Assembly: GCA_036526135.1 (NCBI GenBank)
Contig: DATCZA010000034.1
Coordinates: 1 to 64,000 of the forward strand
Source: UBA2965 sp036526135
Lineage (GTDB): Bacteria; Pseudomonadota; Gammaproteobacteria; Pseudomonadales; Azotimanducaceae
Direction of reading: 5' to 3'
DNA length: 64,000 bases
Made by a program: the position numbers and the translations under genes. The notes beneath the pieces are model-generated. The model was not told the origin of the DNA, made no database searches, and saw only the letters and a program-made list of their open reading frames with translations. Of this stretch, positions 29,990 to 39,915 are shown piece after piece (the first letter of the stretch is position 1; each line of letters opens with the position of its first letter).

Positions 29990-31080
29990 TGCTCGTCGCC
30001 CAGGCTGCGCAGCTGATCCGCGTGATGCTCACGCACCAGGGGGTCGATCACGTTTTCCAGTGCCCCCTCCATGACCTCGGTCAGTTTGTAGAGGGTCAGG
30101 TTGATCCGATGATCGGTGACGCGACCCTGGGGAAAGTTGTAGGTGCGGATGCGCTCCGAGCGGTCGCCCGAGCCCACCAGATTACGGCGCGTCTCCGCCT
30201 GCTCGGATCGTTGCTGCGACTGGGCGGCGTCGAGCAGCTTCGCCTGGAGCAGCGCCAGCGCCCGCGCGCGGTTCTTGTGCTGCGAGCGCTCGTCCTGACA
30301 CTCCACGACGATGCCGCTCGGCAGGTGAGTCAGCCGGATGGCCGAGTCCGTCTTGTTCACGTGCTGTCCGCCGGCCCCGGAGGCGCGGAAGGTGTCCTCG
30401 CGCAGATCGGACTTGTTGATCTCGATGGAGTCCACCTCGTCCACCTCCGGCATCACGGCCACGGTGCACGCGGACGTGTGTATGCGTCCCTGGGACTCCG
30501 TTTCGGGAACGCGCTGCACCCGGTGCGCGCCTGACTCGAATTTCAGCTGGCTGTAGACGTCCTTGCCGGCGACACGGGTGATGATCTCCTTGTATCCGCC
30601 ATGCTCGCCTGCCCGGGCGCCCAGCACTTCGAAGCTCCAGCCGCGGGACTCCGCGAACTTGCCGTACATGCGGAAGAGGTCCCCGGCAAACAGCGCCGCC
30701 TCATCACCACCCGTACCCGCGCGAATCTCCAGGTAGACGTTCGACGCGTCGCTGGGGTCCCGTGGCAGCAGCAGGGTCTGCAGTTCCTGCTCCTCCTCGT
30801 CGAGCGCCTTTGACAGGCGATCCACGTCCTCCCGCGCGAGCTCGCGCATCTCGGGGTCCTCATCCCCGGCGAGCTCCTGGGCTTCGCGCAGCTCTGTGTC
30901 CAGCACGTCGTGGCGGCGGAACGTCAGGATGAGGGGCTCCAGCTCGGCGTACTCCTTGGACAACGCGGTAAACCGGTCCCGGTCGGCCATCGTCTCGGGA
31001 TCCGACAGGAGGGCGCTGACCTCGTCGAAGCGGTCGGTCAGATCTGACAGCTTGGCCATCATCGAGGCGGACAGGCTCAT
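29986..31080 (-). CDS. prfA: Peptide chain release factor 1
   Basis: Terminates translation at UAA and UAG. The 364-residue protein carries the GGQ motif ([14 protein letters not shown]) and a P-E-T tripeptide in [15 protein letters not shown] at the place of the RF1 PxT anticodon. Start ATG 31080, 3 bases after hemA. N-terminal extension is slight ([11 protein letters not shown]). Confidence 0.97.
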   Translation of the reverse strand: MSLSASMMAKLSDLTDRFDEVSALLSDPETMADRDRFTALSKEYAELEPLILTFRRHDVLDTELREAQELAGDEDPEMRELAREDVDRLSKALDEEEQELQTLLLPRDPSDASNVYLEIRAGTGGDEAALFAGDLFRMYGKFAESRGWSFEVLGARAGEHGGYKEIITRVAGKDVYSQLKFESGAHRVQRVPETESQGRIHTSACTVAVMPEVDEVDSIEINKSDLREDTFRASGAGGQHVNKTDSAIRLTHLPSGIVVECQDERSQHKNRARALALLQAKLLDAAQSQQRSEQAETRRNLVGSGDRSERIRTYNFPQGRVTDHRINLTLYKLTEVMEGALENVIDPLVREHHADQLRSLGDEQ

Positions 31081-31083
31081 GAT

Positions 31084-32337
31084 TCAGTCTAGCTGGTAGA
31101 GAGACTTGAGATATTCTAAGAGATCGCTGCGGTCACTCGCGCTGGCATCGCGAATCGCGACGGTCGGCTGGTGAATCAGCTTGTTGGTCAGAGACCGGCT
31201 CAATGACTTCAGCACCACATTCGGGTCGCCCCCCCGGCCCAGTGCCGTCAGCGCTTTTTCGAGCTCCGCCCGTTGAATGGCTTCGGCGTTCTCGCGGAAA
31301 CTGCGCAGCAGCGCTTGGCCCTCGTGGGCGCGACGCTCGCGGGTGTAGGCTTCGGCGCCTTCCATGACCAGATGCTCGGCGCTCTCGGCAGCCGATCGGC
31401 GCTGTTTGATGTTCTCCTCGATGATCTCGGTGAGATCGTCGATGGTGTAGAGGTACACGTCGGGCAGCTCGGCCACCTCAGGCTCCACGTCTCGCGGCAC
31501 GGCGATGTCGACGATGAACATCGGCTTGTGGCGCCGACGCTTGATGGCGGCCTCCACGGTCCCTTTGCCGAGAACGGGCAGTGAGCTGCCGGTGGACGTG
31601 ATGACGATGTCGTAGTCGGCAAGGTGAGCGGCGATGTCGGTCAGCTGCATGGGGACGGCATCAAAGCCTGCCGCAAGAGCCTCCGCGTTCGCCAGGGTCC
31701 GGTTCGCGATGGCCAGGCCCGCGGTGCCCAGCGCGGAAAGGTGCTCGGCCACCCGCTGAATCGTGTCGCCGGCGCCGATGAGCAGTGCTTTGTTGTGGTG
31801 CAGGTCGGCAAAGATCTGCTGCGCCATGGTGACCGCAGCGTAGGCCACCGAGACGGGGTTGCGGCCGATATCGGTGTCGGTGCGGATCCGCTTGGCGGCA
31901 TTGAGCGTAAGCCGGGACAGCAGGCTCAGCTCGGAACCAAGAGCGCCGGCCGCCCTAGCCAGCTCGTAAGCCTGTTTCACCTGGCCCATGATCTGCGGCT
32001 CGCCGAGCACCTGAGAATCCAGGCCCGCCGCGACACGAATCAGGTGTCGCGCTGCGTCCTGGTCCCAGTGGCTGTAGGCCATGCTGTTCAGCTCGCCCAT
32101 GCTCACTGGCCGATAGCTCGCCAGCCAACGGGCCACGGATTCCTCGGCCTCGGGCGCTGCGGAGACGATGAGCTCCGTGCGGTTGCACGTTGAGATGATG
32201 GCGATCTCGCTGACATCGGGAATAGACGACATGGCATCCTCTAGGGCCGCCGGCAGGGCGTCCTCCGGAAATGCGACGCGCTCCCGGACGTCGATGGGAG
32301 CCGTGCGATAGTTAATGCCGTATGCCAATATCGCCAT
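31084..32337 (-). CDS. hemA: Glutamyl-tRNA reductase
   Basis: Reduces glutamyl-tRNA to glutamate-1-semialdehyde, the first committed step of haem synthesis by the C5 route. C51 in STCNRTELIVSA is the catalytic cysteine of the 417-residue protein; the NADPH domain (LLIGAGDTIQRVAEHL) and dimerisation domain follow. First gene of hemA-prfA-prmC-moeB. The haem it supplies is needed by the cbb3 oxidase encoded at 38862-41971. Confidence 0.97.
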   Translation of the reverse strand: MAILAYGINYRTAPIDVRERVAFPEDALPAALEDAMSSIPDVSEIAIISTCNRTELIVSAAPEAEESVARWLASYRPVSMGELNSMAYSHWDQDAARHLIRVAAGLDSQVLGEPQIMGQVKQAYELARAAGALGSELSLLSRLTLNAAKRIRTDTDIGRNPVSVAYAAVTMAQQIFADLHHNKALLIGAGDTIQRVAEHLSALGTAGLAIANRTLANAEALAAGFDAVPMQLTDIAAHLADYDIVITSTGSSLPVLGKGTVEAAIKRRRHKPMFIVDIAVPRDVEPEVAELPDVYLYTIDDLTEIIEENIKQRRSAAESAEHLVMEGAEAYTRERRAHEGQALLRSFRENAEAIQRAELEKALTALGRGGDPNVVLKSLSRSLTNKLIHQPTVAIRDASASDRSDLLEYLKSLYQLD

Positions 32338-32406
32338 GTTGTGCAGGGTATGATCTCAGCTGAGAGCCTTCTTGCCGACCCAGCATTCTAGCAGCTTCGG
32401 AGATTT
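32338..32406. promoter_or_regulatory. Divergent hemA/lolB promoter region
   Basis: On the minus strand TGC-TAGAAT (complement of 32385-32393) is an extended -10 for hemA. On the plus strand TATGAT at 32349-32354 is a -10 candidate for lolB without a clear -35. Between them is the perfect palindrome CTCAGCTGAG (32355-32364), which could be an operator or chance. Assignments are by motif only. Confidence 0.4.
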
Positions 32407-32976
32407 GTGAACGTACTTAAGCCATTCATTTTAAAGTTGTTTTGTTTGGCCCTCTGCGCCGGCTGCGCGTCGTTCCGCCCTCCCGTCGAGACCCCGGCCG
32501 ACTTCGAGGTGCGCGGCAAGGCCGGCGTCGTCGAAGGCGCGGAGAGTTTTTCGGCGCGCTTCGTCTGGAGGCAGTACGGCTCGGCATTCACCATCGACCT
32601 CTGGGGGCCCCTCGGGCAGGGGCGCGTCAGGCTCGATGGGGACGAGCGCCGCCTGGCCATTGTAGACGGCAAGGGAGCCGTGATCTCCGAGGGGCCTCAC
32701 GCCGAGGTCATGCGTACGCATCTTGGCTGGAGCCTTCCACTGGACGTGCTGCCCAGCTGGGTGCTGGGCAAGCCGGGAGAGGGAACCGGCGCCGGCGGCC
32801 GGCAGTATGACGATGATGGGCGCCTGGTCGCTTTCGAGCAGCTCGACTGGTCAGTCGCCTACGCCCGGCACAACCAGGTGCAGACGGCTCGTGGTTCCCG
32901 CTGGCTGCCGGGCCGGATCACGGCTGTGCGGGGCGACTATCGGGTGCGGCTTTCCATATCCGACTGGGTGCTCTGA
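32407..32976 (+). CDS. lolB: Outer-membrane lipoprotein receptor LolB
   Basis: Receives lipoproteins from LolA and inserts them into the outer membrane. The 189-residue protein begins with a signal peptide and lipobox LCAGC (C20). The beta-barrel core has FEVRGKAGVV, FVWRQYGSAFTIDLWGPLG and LPLDVLPSWVLGKP. GTG 32407. Divergent from hemA as is typical; ispE, which normally follows, is absent. Confidence 0.93.
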   Translation: MNVLKPFILKLFCLALCAGCASFRPPVETPADFEVRGKAGVVEGAESFSARFVWRQYGSAFTIDLWGPLGQGRVRLDGDERRLAIVDGKGAVISEGPHAEVMRTHLGWSLPLDVLPSWVLGKPGEGTGAGGRQYDDDGRLVAFEQLDWSVAYARHNQVQTARGSRWLPGRITAVRGDYRVRLSISDWVL

Positions 32977-33008
32977 CGGGCCCCGATACGTGGACGTCTG
33001 CCCGTCAG
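32973..33008 (+). terminator. Hairpin at the lolB stop
   Basis: CTGACGGGC (32973-32981, containing the lolB TGA) pairs perfectly with GCCCGTCAG (33000-33008) across an 18-base loop. A second compact hairpin, CGCCCCG/CGGGGCG with a CTGC loop, lies at 33050-33067. Neither is followed by a good U-run, so factor-independent termination is only possible, not shown. No gene lies between lolB and the tRNA. Confidence 0.35.
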
Positions 33009-33125
33009 GTCTGGCGGTTTGACAGCCAACAGACCCAACATCACAATAGCGCCCCGCTGCCGGGGCGAGAACCGCGAAACGTCAGGAACAGCGCCGGCGG
33101 GCGCACATGGCAACGAGCTGTCTGT

Positions 33126-33200
33126 TGGGGTGTCGCCAAGTGGTAAGGCACCGGGTTTTGATCCCGGCATTCGCAGGTTCGAATCCTGCCACCCCAGCCA
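33126..33200 (+). tRNA. tRNA-Gln (UUG)
   Basis: A 75-base cloverleaf ending in encoded CCA. The acceptor pairs TGGGGTG with CACCCCA, the T arm has GGTTCGAATCC, and the anticodon arm CCGGG-TTTTGAT-CCCGG places TTG as the anticodon. It closely matches E. coli tRNA-Gln and sits before prs, a common position. Confidence 0.96.
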
Positions 33201-33266
33201 AACTGTTGATCTCTTGAAGCCGCAACCGCATAGCACGCGCAAAGAGCGCGGACGAGGGGAAGCCAA

Positions 33267-34211
33267 TTGTCAAACCTGATGATCTTCACGGGGAGCTCGA
33301 ACCCCGTGCTGAGCGCCCGCATCGCCGAGGAGCTGCGGATGGATCTCGGGCACGCCGACCTGGGGAGGTTCAGCGACGGTGAGGTGAATGTGGAGATCCA
33401 CGAGAACGTGCGCGGTCAGGACGTCTTCGTCATCCAATCCACCTGCGCTCCGACCAATGACAACCTCATGGAGCTCATGATCATGTCCGACGCCATCCGC
33501 CGCGCATCGGCGCAGCGCGTGACGGCGGTGATACCGTATTTTGGCTATGCGCGTCAGGACAGGCGAGCCCGCTCGGCACGAGTGCCCATCAGCGCCAAGG
33601 TGGTCGCCGACATGCTCGGCAGCGTCGGCATCGACCGTATGCTCACCGTCGATCTCCACGCGGACCAGATCCAGGGCTTTTTCAACATGCCGGTGGACAA
33701 CGTTTACGGGTCCCCGGTCCTGATCGACCATATGCTCGGTGAGCACTACGAGAATCCCATCATCGTCTCACCCGACGTGGGCGGGGTGGTGCGCGCTCGC
33801 GCGGTGGCCAAGCAGTGCAACGATCTGGACCTCGCCATCATCGACAAACGTCGCCCGCAGGCGAACGATTCCCGCGTGATGAACGTCATCGGCGACGTCC
33901 GCGGCAAGACGTGCATCCTGGTTGACGACATCGTCGATACGGCGGGCACGCTGTGCACGGCGGCCGAAGCGCTCAAGGAAGAGGGCGCCATCGGCGTGGT
34001 TTCCTACATTACGCATGCGGTTCTTTCGGGACCCGCCATCGAAAGAATCGCCGGCTCCGAGCTCGACCGGATGGTCGTGACTGACACGATACCGTTGAGC
34101 GGATCGGCCGAAAGCTGCTCGAAGATCGAGCAGCTCAGCCTCGCCCGTCTTCTGGCGGAAGCCATCCGACGGGTGAGTAACGAGGAATCCATCAGCGCGA
34201 TGTTTCGCTAG
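33267..34211 (+). CDS. prs: Ribose-phosphate pyrophosphokinase
   Basis: Makes PRPP from ribose-5-phosphate and ATP for nucleotide, His, Trp and NAD synthesis. The 314-residue protein has MIFTGSSNP, the flexible ATP loop [20 protein letters not shown], and the PRPP loop [18 protein letters not shown] 33267 is chosen because AGGGGA ends 6 bases before it; ATG 33279 is an alternative. Confidence 0.97.
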   Translation: MSNLMIFTGSSNPVLSARIAEELRMDLGHADLGRFSDGEVNVEIHENVRGQDVFVIQSTCAPTNDNLMELMIMSDAIRRASAQRVTAVIPYFGYARQDRRARSARVPISAKVVADMLGSVGIDRMLTVDLHADQIQGFFNMPVDNVYGSPVLIDHMLGEHYENPIIVSPDVGGVVRARAVAKQCNDLDLAIIDKRRPQANDSRVMNVIGDVRGKTCILVDDIVDTAGTLCTAAEALKEEGAIGVVSYITHAVLSGPAIERIAGSELDRMVVTDTIPLSGSAESCSKIEQLSLARLLAEAIRRVSNEESISAMFR

Positions 34212-34280
34212 CTGATGGTTGCAATTGGACGCCAGGACTTGGTCGCGATCCGGGACGTCCGTATTTGATGGAGAAATCTG

Positions 34281-34970
34281 ATGACGCAGCGAATTGAAAT
34301 TCATGCCGAGCTGCGCGAGGACGTGGGGAAAGGTGCGAGCCGCCGCCTGCGTCGCCTTGCAGACAAAGTGCCCGGCGTAATCTATGGGGGTGATGCTGAT
34401 CCGGTCCCGCTGATGCTGAGCAGCAACGAGCTTTCCAAGGCCATGCAGCTCGAGGCCTTTTACTCGCAGATCCTGAACGTCGTTCTGGACGGAAAGGGTG
34501 AGCAGGCGGTGGTACGGGACCTGCAACGCCATCCGGCCTCGGAAAAGGTGCAGCACATCGACTTTCTGCGAATCCGCGCCGACCGTCTCATTCAGGTGTC
34601 CGTGCCGCTCCACTTCATCGACGAGGACAAGTGCATCGGCGTGAAGCAGGGCGGCGGTCAGATCGTGCATAACATGAACGAGGTCGAGATCAGCTGTCTG
34701 CCTGGAGATCTGCCCGAGTTCATCGAGGTCTACATGGCTCAGGTGGACGTCAATCAGTCGGTACACCTCACCGATCTGGCGCTTCCGGAAGGGGTCAGCA
34801 TCGTCGCCTTGATGCACGGCAGCGACCGTGATGCCAACGTGGTCAGCGTCCAGATGCCGCGCGGCGGGCTGGAAGAGGAAGAGGCCGCCGAGGCCGCGGA
34901 AGCGGCCGCTGAAGAGGGCGGCGAAGCCTCCGACGAAGGCGCTGGCGGCGAGGAAGCCAGCGAAGACTGA
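34281..34970 (+). CDS. rplY: 50S ribosomal protein L25, TL5/Ctc type
   Basis: Binds 5S rRNA. The 229-residue protein has the N-terminal L25 barrel (HAELREDVGKGASRRLRR) and the C-terminal TL5 domain (SVPLHFIDEDKCIGVKQGG, EVEISCLPGDLPEFI). The last 30 residues are nearly all E, A and G, an acidic tail common in the long form. It lies between prs and pth as usual. Confidence 0.96.
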   Translation: MTQRIEIHAELREDVGKGASRRLRRLADKVPGVIYGGDADPVPLMLSSNELSKAMQLEAFYSQILNVVLDGKGEQAVVRDLQRHPASEKVQHIDFLRIRADRLIQVSVPLHFIDEDKCIGVKQGGGQIVHNMNEVEISCLPGDLPEFIEVYMAQVDVNQSVHLTDLALPEGVSIVALMHGSDRDANVVSVQMPRGGLEEEEAAEAAEAAAEEGGEASDEGAGGEEASED

Positions 34971-34972
34971 CC

Positions 34973-35581
34973 ATGGCGGACGTCAGCCTGATCGTGGGCC
35001 TGGGAAACCCGGGCCCGCGGTACGAGCTCACGCGCCACAATGCGGGTGCCGGATTCGTCGAGTACCTGGCTAACCGGTTCGGCGTCGTGCTTCGGGACGA
35101 GGCGCGTTTCAGGGGCCGAATGGGCCGCGGTGAGGTCCTCGGCCATGATGTGCGCCTGCTCATTCCCACCACCTACATGAATCTGAGTGGCAGCTCGGTG
35201 GCTGCGGTGGCGCGCTTCTACAAGCTGGCCGTGGACGAAATTCTGGTTGCCCACGACGAGATGGCGTTCGAGCCGGGCATGCTGCGTCTGAGGACGGGCG
35301 GTGGTGACAATGGGCACAACGGTTTGCGCAGCATCATCTCTCAGCTCGGCAACGCTGCGGGTTTTCCCCGTCTACGTATTGGGGTAGGCCATCCCGGAGA
35401 CAGGGGCCGTGTCGAGGCCTACCTCACTACCGAGCGCATGCCCGAGTCGGAACGGGGTCAGATGGAAGCCGCCTGGCGTATGGAAGACGCGGTGCTGGCG
35501 GCGATTCTCGACGGGGATCTGCAGGCTGCCATGAACGCCCTGCATGCGCCGGCGGGGGCGGGCGACGAAGGGGAGGACTGA
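34973..35581 (+). CDS. pth: Peptidyl-tRNA hydrolase
   Basis: Frees tRNA from prematurely dropped peptidyl-tRNA. In the 202-residue product N12 and H22 (LGNPGPRYELTRHNAGAGF) and the TTYMNLSGSSV and HDEM blocks are the expected active-site regions. It starts 2 bases after rplY and its stop abuts the ychF ATG. Confidence 0.97.
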   Translation: MADVSLIVGLGNPGPRYELTRHNAGAGFVEYLANRFGVVLRDEARFRGRMGRGEVLGHDVRLLIPTTYMNLSGSSVAAVARFYKLAVDEILVAHDEMAFEPGMLRLRTGGGDNGHNGLRSIISQLGNAAGFPRLRIGVGHPGDRGRVEAYLTTERMPESERGQMEAAWRMEDAVLAAILDGDLQAAMNALHAPAGAGDEGED

Positions 35582-36673
<1,092 letters not shown>

Positions 36674-36720
36674 TCTCGGGGTCGGCTCGCAGGATTCGAG
36701 GCACCGGCCGGGTCGGGCGT

Positions 36721-37494
36721 TCAGCTCGCCGCGATCTTGAAGAGTCGGCGGGTCCACACCGACTGAAAGAACGGGTCCATCCAGCGATACATGCGACCGG
36801 ACACGTAGACGCTGCGGCCCCGCTCGAGGGCCCGTAATCCTTCCTTCACCACCGTCTCCGCCTCGTACCAGACGAAGGCGGGCGTGTTCGCCTTGAGCTC
36901 TGCTGCGGATCCTTCGTTGTGAAACTCGGTGTGCGTGAAGCCCGGGCACAGCGCGCACACCTTGATGCCCTCAGCCTTCAGGGTGAGGGAGAGCTCCTCT
37001 GAGAGCGCCACCAGAAAGGCCTTTGCCGGTCCGTAGTTGCACCCGCCGGCGCGAGGTATGCGCGCCGCCACCGATGCAACGTTGACGATCCTCCCCCACC
37101 GCCGGGCACGCATGGCCGGCACGTACAGATGGCACAGGTGCGCGGGCGCGATCATCATCAGCTGATGGAAGCCGGCGTTGGCCTGCCAGGTATCCGGCTC
37201 GAGGAGGTCGGGCCCGGCTACCCCCGCGTTGTTGATGAGGTAGTCGATGACCAGGCCACGGCTCTCCGTCTCCTCGTGTATGCGCACGGGGGCCGTCGGA
37301 TCGGATAGGTCTGCGCTGATCGTGGCGACGTCGATCCCGTGAGCTTCGCGCAGCGCCTGGGCTGCCTGCTGCAGCCGATCGGCTCGTCGCGCCACCAACA
37401 CCAGATTGACACCCCCCGCTGCCAGGGCATCGGCGAAGGCCTTGCCGATCCCTGCGGATGCTCCGGTAATCAGCGCCGTTCTGGGTTTGTCCAC
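36721..37494 (-). CDS. Short-chain dehydrogenase/reductase
   Basis: NAD(P)-dependent oxidoreductase, substrate unknown. From GTG 37494, with AGGAGG about 6 bases upstream, the protein has 257 residues; GTG 37518 would add eight. The cofactor motif TGASAGIG is at residues 10-17, NNAG follows, and the catalytic YGPAK lies after a conserved serine region (NVASVAARI). The C terminus (SGRMYRWMDPFFQSVWTRRL) resembles the group often annotated as acyl or retinol-type dehydrogenases; this is not resolved. Confidence 0.85.
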   Translation of the reverse strand: MDKPRTALITGASAGIGKAFADALAAGGVNLVLVARRADRLQQAAQALREAHGIDVATISADLSDPTAPVRIHEETESRGLVIDYLINNAGVAGPDLLEPDTWQANAGFHQLMMIAPAHLCHLYVPAMRARRWGRIVNVASVAARIPRAGGCNYGPAKAFLVALSEELSLTLKAEGIKVCALCPGFTHTEFHNEGSAAELKANTPAFVWYEAETVVKEGLRALERGRSVYVSGRMYRWMDPFFQSVWTRRLFKIAAS

Positions 37495-37578
37495 GCCGTC
37501 CTCCTGCGTCCGCCGCACGTTGACAGCTCATCGGCTTGTCAGGACAATCGCGATCCTTCGCCAGCACAGGCAAGCCAT

Positions 37579-37655
37579 GGCTACGTAGCTCAGCTGGTTA
37601 GAGCACAGCATTCATAATGCTGGGGTCGTTGGTTCAAGTCCAACCGTAGCTACCA
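37579..37655 (+). tRNA. tRNA-Met (CAU), elongator type
   Basis: A 77-base cloverleaf with encoded CCA. The acceptor GGCTACG pairs with CGTAGCT (first pair G-U), the D arm contains TAGCTCAGCTGGTTAGAGC, the anticodon arm CAGCA-TTCATAA-TGCTG gives CAT, and the T arm has GGTTCAAGTCC. It resembles E. coli elongator tRNA-Met more than tRNA-Ile2, though the CAT anticodon alone cannot exclude a lysidine tRNA. The acceptor lacks the initiator C-A mismatch. Confidence 0.93.
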
Positions 37656-37697
37656 ATCCCTTTCTCGACGAACAACCGGCCGTGTCATCTGGCTCTG

Positions 37698-38825
37698 TTA
37701 CGCTTTGGTATTGTTTTCGCGGCCTCGAAAACGGGAACTGGCAAGGGCCGCCACGGCTCCGACCAGGCTGCCAACGGTGTTCAGCACGAGATCCTGTAAA
37801 GATGAAGACCTCGTAATCATCAGCGATTGTGTCCACTCGATGCCTAGGCTGACGACGAAACCAACCATCGTTGCGGTCAGAATGAGGGAAGTCGGTTTCA
37901 CGTGCTTGCGTAGCACAATCGATATCAAGAAGCCCAATGGGGCAAAGCCCAGAACGTTCAGAATCGCGTCACCGACGTTCCAGAGTGCTGTGCGCTCAGC
38001 CGGATCGACGTTCCGAAGCAGCCCGCGGCCCGGTGGGCGAAAGTATTCGGGGATCTTGAGGTCGTGCCCGCCGCCCGCCTGATCCTGAACCGAGGTGCCG
38101 CCGCCCGCGTCGAACTGATAGGCGCCAACGGCACCCGAGTTCCTTGCCAGTTCGGCGAATCCGGATCCCGGGCCCGCGTTCGCATGCTGCTCTACCTCCG
38201 TCGCGGTCAGCGCGCGATCGTATAGGGCGAGCCCGAGCACTTCTCCCATCCACGGCGTGACCCAGGGTGGCCCGGCGCCGACGACGAGCCGACCGCCGAA
38301 CGGTTCGCCTTTGCGCGCTAGCGGAATGGGGTAGCCCGCGTAGGTGCCTGCACTCGAACCATCGATGTAGATGAGTGGCCCGTCTTCGTGGGAGGTGATG
38401 GCGATGTGCTGCTCGATACCCGGACGCATGGCGTAAGGAACCCGGAAATCGTTGTACCAGCGTTCGCCATCCGGATTCGTCACCGCGTCCCAGACAACGA
38501 GGTCTCCCCCTTCCTGACGTACGCCCAGCGGGGTGAGCTTGGAGTCGTCCATCAGGACCAGCCAGGCTCTTGGTTCGGTGTCCGAAACGCGGCTCGCCCG
38601 CACCCACATTTCAACGGTCACCGCCGCGGGACCGGTATCCGACGGCCACGTGAAGGCTTGCTCGGAGACAGCGAGTCCCGAGTCCCCGAATTGCAGGCCG
38701 GGCCCTGGATCGAGCCACTCGACGTTGTTGATTCGAGCGAAGTCGAAGGGATTCAGGCCGAACCAGAGAATCAGCCCGATGACCGCAACGAGCCCGATCT
38801 GCGCTCGACGGTCTGTCTCATTCAT
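37698..38825 (-). CDS. LamG-like domain protein with C-terminal VanZ domain
   Basis: A 375-residue membrane protein of unknown function. One N-terminal membrane segment (about residues 9-24) is followed by a concanavalin/LamG-like domain (about 45-210: VTVEMWVRAS, GIEQHIAITSHEDGPLIYIDG, MGEVLGLALYDRALTATEV, the last a LamG_3 hallmark). Then come three or four membrane helices of VanZ type (NVLGFAPLGFLISIVL, SLGIEWTQSLMITRSSSLQDLVLNTVGSLVGA). The extracytoplasmic lectin-like domain suggests glycan or polysaccharide binding. It follows ccoP by 36 bases on the same strand. Confidence 0.82.
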   Translation of the reverse strand: MNETDRRAQIGLVAVIGLILWFGLNPFDFARINNVEWLDPGPGLQFGDSGLAVSEQAFTWPSDTGPAAVTVEMWVRASRVSDTEPRAWLVLMDDSKLTPLGVRQEGGDLVVWDAVTNPDGERWYNDFRVPYAMRPGIEQHIAITSHEDGPLIYIDGSSAGTYAGYPIPLARKGEPFGGRLVVGAGPPWVTPWMGEVLGLALYDRALTATEVEQHANAGPGSGFAELARNSGAVGAYQFDAGGGTSVQDQAGGGHDLKIPEYFRPPGRGLLRNVDPAERTALWNVGDAILNVLGFAPLGFLISIVLRKHVKPTSLILTATMVGFVVSLGIEWTQSLMITRSSSLQDLVLNTVGSLVGAVAALASSRFRGRENNTKA

Positions 38826-38861
38826 GCTCGGGTGATTCCTTGGAGCATCTGGCGATTCGGA

Positions 38862-39779
38862 TCAGCGGGCGGCGCCTTCCGTGCGTGCCGAGGCCTTAGG
38901 CGGTCGGGTCAACCAGGCGACGAGCAGCTTCAGCTGAACGTCGTCCAGGCGATCGCCGAAGGCGGGCATGATGCCGTTGCGGCCCTCGGCGATGGACGTC
39001 CGCAGCGCGTCGTCCGAGCCGCCGTACAGCCACACGTCGTCGGTGAGGTCCGGGCCGCCGAGCATGGCGACGCCGGTTCCGTCGGCTGCGTGACAGGCGC
39101 TGCAGTAGGTCGTGAACTGCGTTGCCGCCGGCGCGTTTGGATCGCTCGTGCCGGCTGAAAGGGTTTTGACGTAAGTCACCAGCTGCTCGACGCCGTCCTC
39201 GCCGAGCACGGGTAGCCAGCCGACCATGGCGCCGCGGCGGCCGGCCGTGATGGACTGGCTGATCGCCTCGGGCGTGCCCCCCCATTGCCAGGCTGTGTCC
39301 CGGAGGTTGGGAAAGGCATTGGCCTGGCCGAGTCCCTGGGGACCGTGGCAGGCCGCGCAGTTGCGGGTGAAGATGCCCCGGGCCGTGCCCATGGCATCGA
39401 CGTCGTCATGCAGATCCGCCAGCTCGGCGCTCACGACGCCCTGGCGCCGCTCGGCGAAGGCCGCATCGAAGCGGTTCATGCTCTTCTCCAGAGCGCCACC
39501 CTGCGACCATGCCATGATCCCGGCGTGGCTGCCGAGGCCGGGGTACAGCATCAGGTAAATGGCGGAAAAGACCAGGGCGGCGAGAATCATCCAGAACCAC
39601 CACATCGGTGCCGGGTTGGCGCCCTCCGAAAGCGTTTCGTCCCATACCGGCGAGGTGTGGTCCGAATCGGGATCCTTGCCGAAATAGACGCTGAAGATGA
39701 GCCAGACGAGCCCCGCCAGGCTCGCCACGGTCAGCGTGATGATCCATCCGCTCCAGAAATCCGAGGGCATGTCAGCCAT
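38862..39779 (-). CDS. ccoP: cbb3-type cytochrome c oxidase subunit III
   Basis: Dihaem c subunit feeding electrons to the oxidase. The 305-residue protein has two N-terminal membrane segments (about 10-32 and 60-80) and two haem c sites, C141-AAC-H145 and C226-SAC-H230, each with a downstream methionine-bearing loop. It overlaps ccoQ by 8 bases. Confidence 0.97.
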   Translation of the reverse strand: MADMPSDFWSGWIITLTVASLAGLVWLIFSVYFGKDPDSDHTSPVWDETLSEGANPAPMWWFWMILAALVFSAIYLMLYPGLGSHAGIMAWSQGGALEKSMNRFDAAFAERRQGVVSAELADLHDDVDAMGTARGIFTRNCAACHGPQGLGQANAFPNLRDTAWQWGGTPEAISQSITAGRRGAMVGWLPVLGEDGVEQLVTYVKTLSAGTSDPNAPAATQFTTYCSACHAADGTGVAMLGGPDLTDDVWLYGGSDDALRTSIAEGRNGIMPAFGDRLDDVQLKLLVAWLTRPPKASARTEGAAR

Positions 39780-39915
39780 CGTGACGCTCGTCCTCCAGCG
39801 GTATTCGGGCGGCGCGTTCCAGCTGATCGCCGGAACTCTTCAGCGATACCCAGACAACGAGGATGGTCATGAACGCCATGACCAACATGTCGCCGGCGAA
39901 CAGAAAGTAACTCAT
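39772..39915 (-). CDS. ccoQ: cbb3-type oxidase small subunit
   Basis: A 47-residue protein, MSYFLFAGDMLVMAFMTILV followed by VWVSLKSSGDQLERAARIPL and EDERHDG. One membrane helix then a charged tail, typical of CcoQ, which stabilises the complex. ATG 39915 overlaps the ccoO stop (ATGA) with GGAGGAG upstream, and the stop overlaps the ccoP start. Confidence 0.93.
   Translation of the reverse strand: MSYFLFAGDMLVMAFMTILVVWVSLKSSGDQLERAARIPLEDERHDG

Noticed and set aside
28440..30032. moeB as a 530-residue fusion protein
   Set aside because: The frame stays open through prmC, but only the part from TTG 29192 is MoeB-like; the rest is a shadow of prmC.
32973..33067. Hairpins after lolB as remnants of ispE
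   Set aside because: No stretch translates to GHMP kinase motifs in any frame; they look like simple GC-rich stems.
37519..37700. tRNA-Met as an integration site for a mobile island
   Set aside because: No integrase, no repeat of the tRNA 3' end, and the following genes (VanZ-LamG, cbb3) show no change in composition.
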